Positions 61,094 through 64,000 of a stretch of DNA of 64,000 nucleotides are shown piece by piece. Source of the DNA: Crossaster papposus (lineage: Eukaryota > Echinodermata > Asteroidea > Velatida > Solasteridae); contig JBAIAA010000534.1 of NCBI GenBank assembly GCA_037893245.1, positions 248,001-312,000 on the forward strand, written 5' to 3'. Made by a program: the position numbers and the translations under genes. The notes beneath the pieces were generated by a model, which saw only the letters and a list, made by a program, of their open reading frames with translations, did no database searches and had not been told where the DNA came from. Each line of letters opens with the position of its first letter. The first letter of the stretch is position 1.

Positions 61094-61545
61094 AGCTCAC
61101 ACTGCTGTGTGAGGGAATACAATTATTTTGAGGTATTAAAAAATAGTATGGCGCCATCTAATTTTTTTAACAATTTGCACCTGTTGTAATCACTGACCTC
61201 TATACATGGACAGATCATCATTGTTTCATTTTGAAGTCGGCATGCGGAGAAGTGCAACATGGCGGACCCACGACGTGACTCTGTGAGCCAATGAAATGTC
61301 CAGGTGTTGGTACGATACGTATTACGTAATGTTTATAAATACAAAATGTACAGAATAAATCCGCTGACCTCCACACCTGGACATTTCATTGGCTCACAGC
61401 AGTGACGTCTCGGGTCCGCCATGTTGCACTTCCAGTTCGCGCTGACTTCAAGTGTTAGCACAGCAGAATATGGACAATGGTCTGTCCAGGTGTAGAGGTC
61501 AGTGGTTGTAATGTTAATGTTGTCGACTGTATGTAGTATGTACTG
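61094..61545. repeat. Dispersed repeat, interrupted copy
   Basis: Starts AGCTCACACTGCTGTGTGAG and matches 45484-45605. It is split after CCTGTTGTAAT by the foldback at 61191-61504 and resumes GTTGTAATGTTAATGTTGTC. Confidence 0.85.
61191..61504. mobile_element. Foldback MITE with 8-bp target duplication (hAT-like)
   Basis: Ends CACTGACCTCTATACATGGA and, at the right, the reverse complement of CACTGACCTCTACACCTGGA. An inner inverted pair includes GTGCAACATGGCGGACCC and CCAATGAAATGTCCAGGTGT. The repeats GTTGTAAT at 61183-61190 and 61505-61512 are exact 8-bp flanks. An 8-bp duplication is typical of hAT-group transposons; the class is inferred. Confidence 0.9.
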
Positions 61546-61575
61546 ATATGATCACATCTGGACTAGAGTAAATAC

Positions 61576-63108
61576 TGTGGCGGAATGCGGCGTCGGCGGG
61601 GAGACCTTCCGGGACAGATCTTATTGATCCCAGGACTCCAACCAACGCCTATTATCCCACAACTATTTATAACCTTACGAGGGGATGAGCGGCTATCCAG
61701 ACGCAAGGGGGACAATATTACGAACGGCGGACTTAGCCTAGAGGCAGTTCGTTTGGTGGAAATATACCACCCTTCTGTGATTGAGTAATTACTGGAATGT
61801 AATAGAGCACCAAGTGATCCTAAATAACTTCGCAATGACAAGTATTTCCAAAGGCGATAAAGAACTGGTCTTATTAGTTACTTTCAATCATTACATTATA
61901 ATCTTTATGTACAATAAGCCTCACCAGTGACAACCCTTACCGATAATAACCCTCACTGGTGATAACCCTCACTGGTGATAACCCTCACTGGTGATAACCC
62001 TCACTGGTGATAACCCTCACTGGTGATACTAAAATACAGACTGATCTTATACAATGTAATCTGTTTACAAGCTCTCTATATACGGCGTGAGCCTCACACA
62101 GTTTATACAATTATGTCTTTCTTAGTAATATAAAGAAACACAAGGTAAATCAGGATAATGCAACACTTAACAGGCAACCTAATTAAATATGCACAGAGTA
62201 ACCCTCACACAAACTAAGTGAGCCTAGAATGAAGCAGGGCTGTTAACAGGGCGATTGTAGTAACCCTCGCAGGACTCTAGAACGATCCACCTGGTAAACC
62301 TCACTGGGGCAGCTTGCTCAATGACCAGGACTGCACCCGACCGAAGCCACGCCAACAGGCATGGAACATACACCCGGGATGCAAGTCCTCTGATCAATCT
62401 AAGCCTCGCTAATTCCCGATACTGGTTCACCTAGCTTCGCTCACTCGTGTCCTACTACAATCAACCCAACCTTAGATATCGGCGACAGTGTCGCTCCAGT
62501 TTATACACTTATAAACCTTAACGTTATATAAGATCTTTCCCCAGACTGCTAATCTACTATCAAGGTATGCCTCGCTTATCGTAATCAGCCGTGGTAACCC
62601 TCGCACAAACTAATGTAGTGCTACGAATTCAGAATCAGTTGGACCAGAGGGTGGTAACCCTCGCTTGAACTAATGAGTGCTATACAATGGTTAATCTATC
62701 ACATACCGATCGCCGTCGGCTCCACGGACGCCTTTCCTTGCAACGAACCCTTGAAATTATATAAAATACTCTGTACGTTTAGCTTAGTCTACTCGCATCG
62801 CTGTCTAAACTCGAACTAACTAAAAGGACGCGAGAATCGCCCAGACCTAGATAAATGCGCTACTATGATTGGTCGCCGCAAAGCCACTGCATTATTCATG
62901 TACACACGCACAATAGGAACCAGAAGTGCATTCCCAACACGCCGTATTACGCGTTGGTAATTGGTTGCTGCATCCTGATCACGCTGCCGTGTGCAGCTGA
63001 TTGGTCGTTGCGCATGCCCGACGCTGTAACCGCGTGATTCTACGCAAGCTTATATTTTTAGATCAACTAGACTCGAATACGAGTCGGCATATACCCTGTT
63101 CCGTTACA
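61576..63108 (-). mobile_element. Probable LTR of a retrotransposon (minus orientation)
   Basis: Read on the minus strand, the 1.53-kb segment starts TGTAACGGAACAGGG and ends ATTCCGCCACA, with TG...CA ends and imperfect terminal inversion (TGTAACGG / TGTGGCGG). A TATAAATA box lies near 61663-61670, followed by AATAAG near 61624-61629, about 50 bases from the end, as in an LTR with short R-U5. The bases just outside its 5' side on this strand (AGCTGGGGCCTG) could be a polypurine tract, which would make it a 3' LTR with the coding end at 63820-64000 upstream. A second LTR is not in the window, so this stays an inference. Confidence 0.4.
61947..62026. repeat. Five perfect 16-bp tandem units TAACCCTCACTGGTGA
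   Basis: Five identical 16-base units, preceded by diverged versions (CCTCACCAGTGACAACCC). Lies inside the LTR-like segment. Confidence 0.95.
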
Positions 63109-63819
63109 CAGGCCCCAGCTAAGCTTGGTTCGTCCCGGACCAAATAGCTTAATTAAAATAAAGGAACAGGGCCGAATATTAAGTTTATATAATTATATAC
63201 AAGTGTATCACCTACAATTCTTAAAACACGATACGAGTCTACCCACACAACTATCGTGCGAGGCTAAATGATAAACCTCATGATAAACCTCACGTATATG
63301 TACACGTGAATCAACTTTATACATGATAATCGCCCTCACACTGATGAGGTTCACTTATTATTATAATTTTTTTTACACTTAAGCACTTTTTACAACTGAG
63401 GTTTACTATGCCTCACGTCCAGTAATACAAATATTATGCAAGTCATATAATCCTCACACTCCTGTGAGGTCCACTATGCCAAATTTATACATTACGAGTG
63501 CGAGGTCTACTGCACCTCACAGATCGAATACAACACCCTGGAAATATCTTTTGTATAAACACATGAAAGCTTAAGTACATAAAATATAATGTTGTAGAAA
63601 ATACAAAACTGTCAAAAATATATCTTTACACAACACCTTTTTTTTTTTTTTCTTTTTGGTTTTTGGTGTTTTTAGAAAGCACAGTTATTTATGGAGAATC
63701 ATATACTATAAAATATTCGCGGACAATTAATACAAATCACGAATATACACACATAATCTTACACAACACGTCTGATCATTATCTCTTGGCTGATTTAGTT
63801 GCTAATTACCTCTGGTTAA

Positions 63820-64000
63820 TTATACATCGAGGCTGTACTGGTTGGCGTCGACAATCTTCTTATACTTGGTTGTGGTGGTCTCCTCACAAACCAGCACTCC
63901 TTCCAGGAAGGTTTTCCTGGTGACCTGCTCCTCGACCATGGCGACTTTCTGGCGCTTTTTCGGGGGCTCCTCCGAGTGGTCTGGCCAGGTAGCCGACGCC
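63820..64000 (-). CDS. C-terminal end of an unidentified coding region, running off the window
   Basis: On the minus strand an open frame enters at 64000 and stops with TAA at 63820-63822, giving about 59 residues. It is charged, with a basic patch (PPKKRQKV) that could be a nuclear localisation signal, and ends KYKKIVDANQYSLDV. Codons are GC-rich at third positions compared with flanking DNA, which suggests real coding sequence. It may be the last exon of a host gene or the end of a retroelement polyprotein belonging to the LTR at 61576-63108. No family recognised. Confidence 0.4.
   Translation of the reverse strand, partial: ASATWPDHSEEPPKKRQKVAMVEEQVTRKTFLEGVLVCEETTTTKYKKIVDANQYSLDV

Noticed and set aside
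61563-61841. Antiparallel open frames of 67 and 92 residues near the LTR end.
   Set aside because: They overlap the proposed TATA box and LTR terminus and look like chance frames in GC-richer sequence.
62855-63037. 60-residue plus-strand frame with a hydrophobic middle.
   Set aside because: It lies inside the LTR-like segment on the opposite strand and has no recognisable features.

Overview
The window looks like nuclear DNA of an invertebrate deuterostome, most likely an echinoderm; a hemichordate or lancelet cannot be excluded. The reasons are compact spliced genes with GT-AG introns, an AT-rich background, tRNA-derived SINEs of a type common in marine deuterostomes, very many short foldback (MITE-like) elements, and a NIT-domain membrane guanylate cyclase. 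The species call is inference. The gene calls rest on exon chains whose reading phases I checked splice by splice.

Layout from left to right. 1-4038 is repeat-rich flank or intron. 4039-6641 (minus) holds three exons of a two-pass receptor guanylate cyclase whose C-terminal end was not found. 6642-13580 is gene-free and full of MITEs, a SINE and homopolymer runs. 13581-20668 (minus) is a complete 12-exon NFS1 cysteine desulfurase (457 aa). It is head-to-head, 471 bp apart, with an intronless pyruvate dehydrogenase phosphatase (21140-22714, plus, 524 aa). 22715-25116 is repeats. 25117-31083 (minus) is an ankyrin/armadillo protein (ANKAR-like). 31084-36326 has no recognisable gene. 36327-45152 (minus) is a complete 15-exon SAMHD1 (616 aa). 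45153-51510 holds the SAMHD1 promoter side, palindromes, a riboflavin-transporter-like N-terminal fragment and more repeats. 51511-57627 (plus) is an intronless 2038-codon ZNFX1. 57628-64000 holds a possible structured RNA, a nested foldback insertion with its target duplication, a probable 1.5-kb LTR on the minus strand, and the C-terminal end of an unidentified coding region running off the window.

Functionally, NFS1 and the PDH phosphatase are both mitochondrial matrix proteins that probably share a two-way promoter. SAMHD1 (dNTP hydrolase) and ZNFX1 (RNA helicase) are both restriction/innate-immunity factors in vertebrates and lie as divergent neighbours. The cyclase and the ANKAR-like gene show no evident link to these pairs.

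No clearly new multi-gene system was seen. The most unusual material is (a) three filled/empty-site pairs within one window that date insertions of different foldback families, (b) two opposed copies of one TTAA element flanking a single SAMHD1 exon, (c) a 16-bp tandem array of ETS-like cores just upstream of the SAMHD1 start codon, (d) two C-terminal TPxK sites in SAMHD1, and (e) a well-folding candidate RNA near 60.0-60.1 kb.
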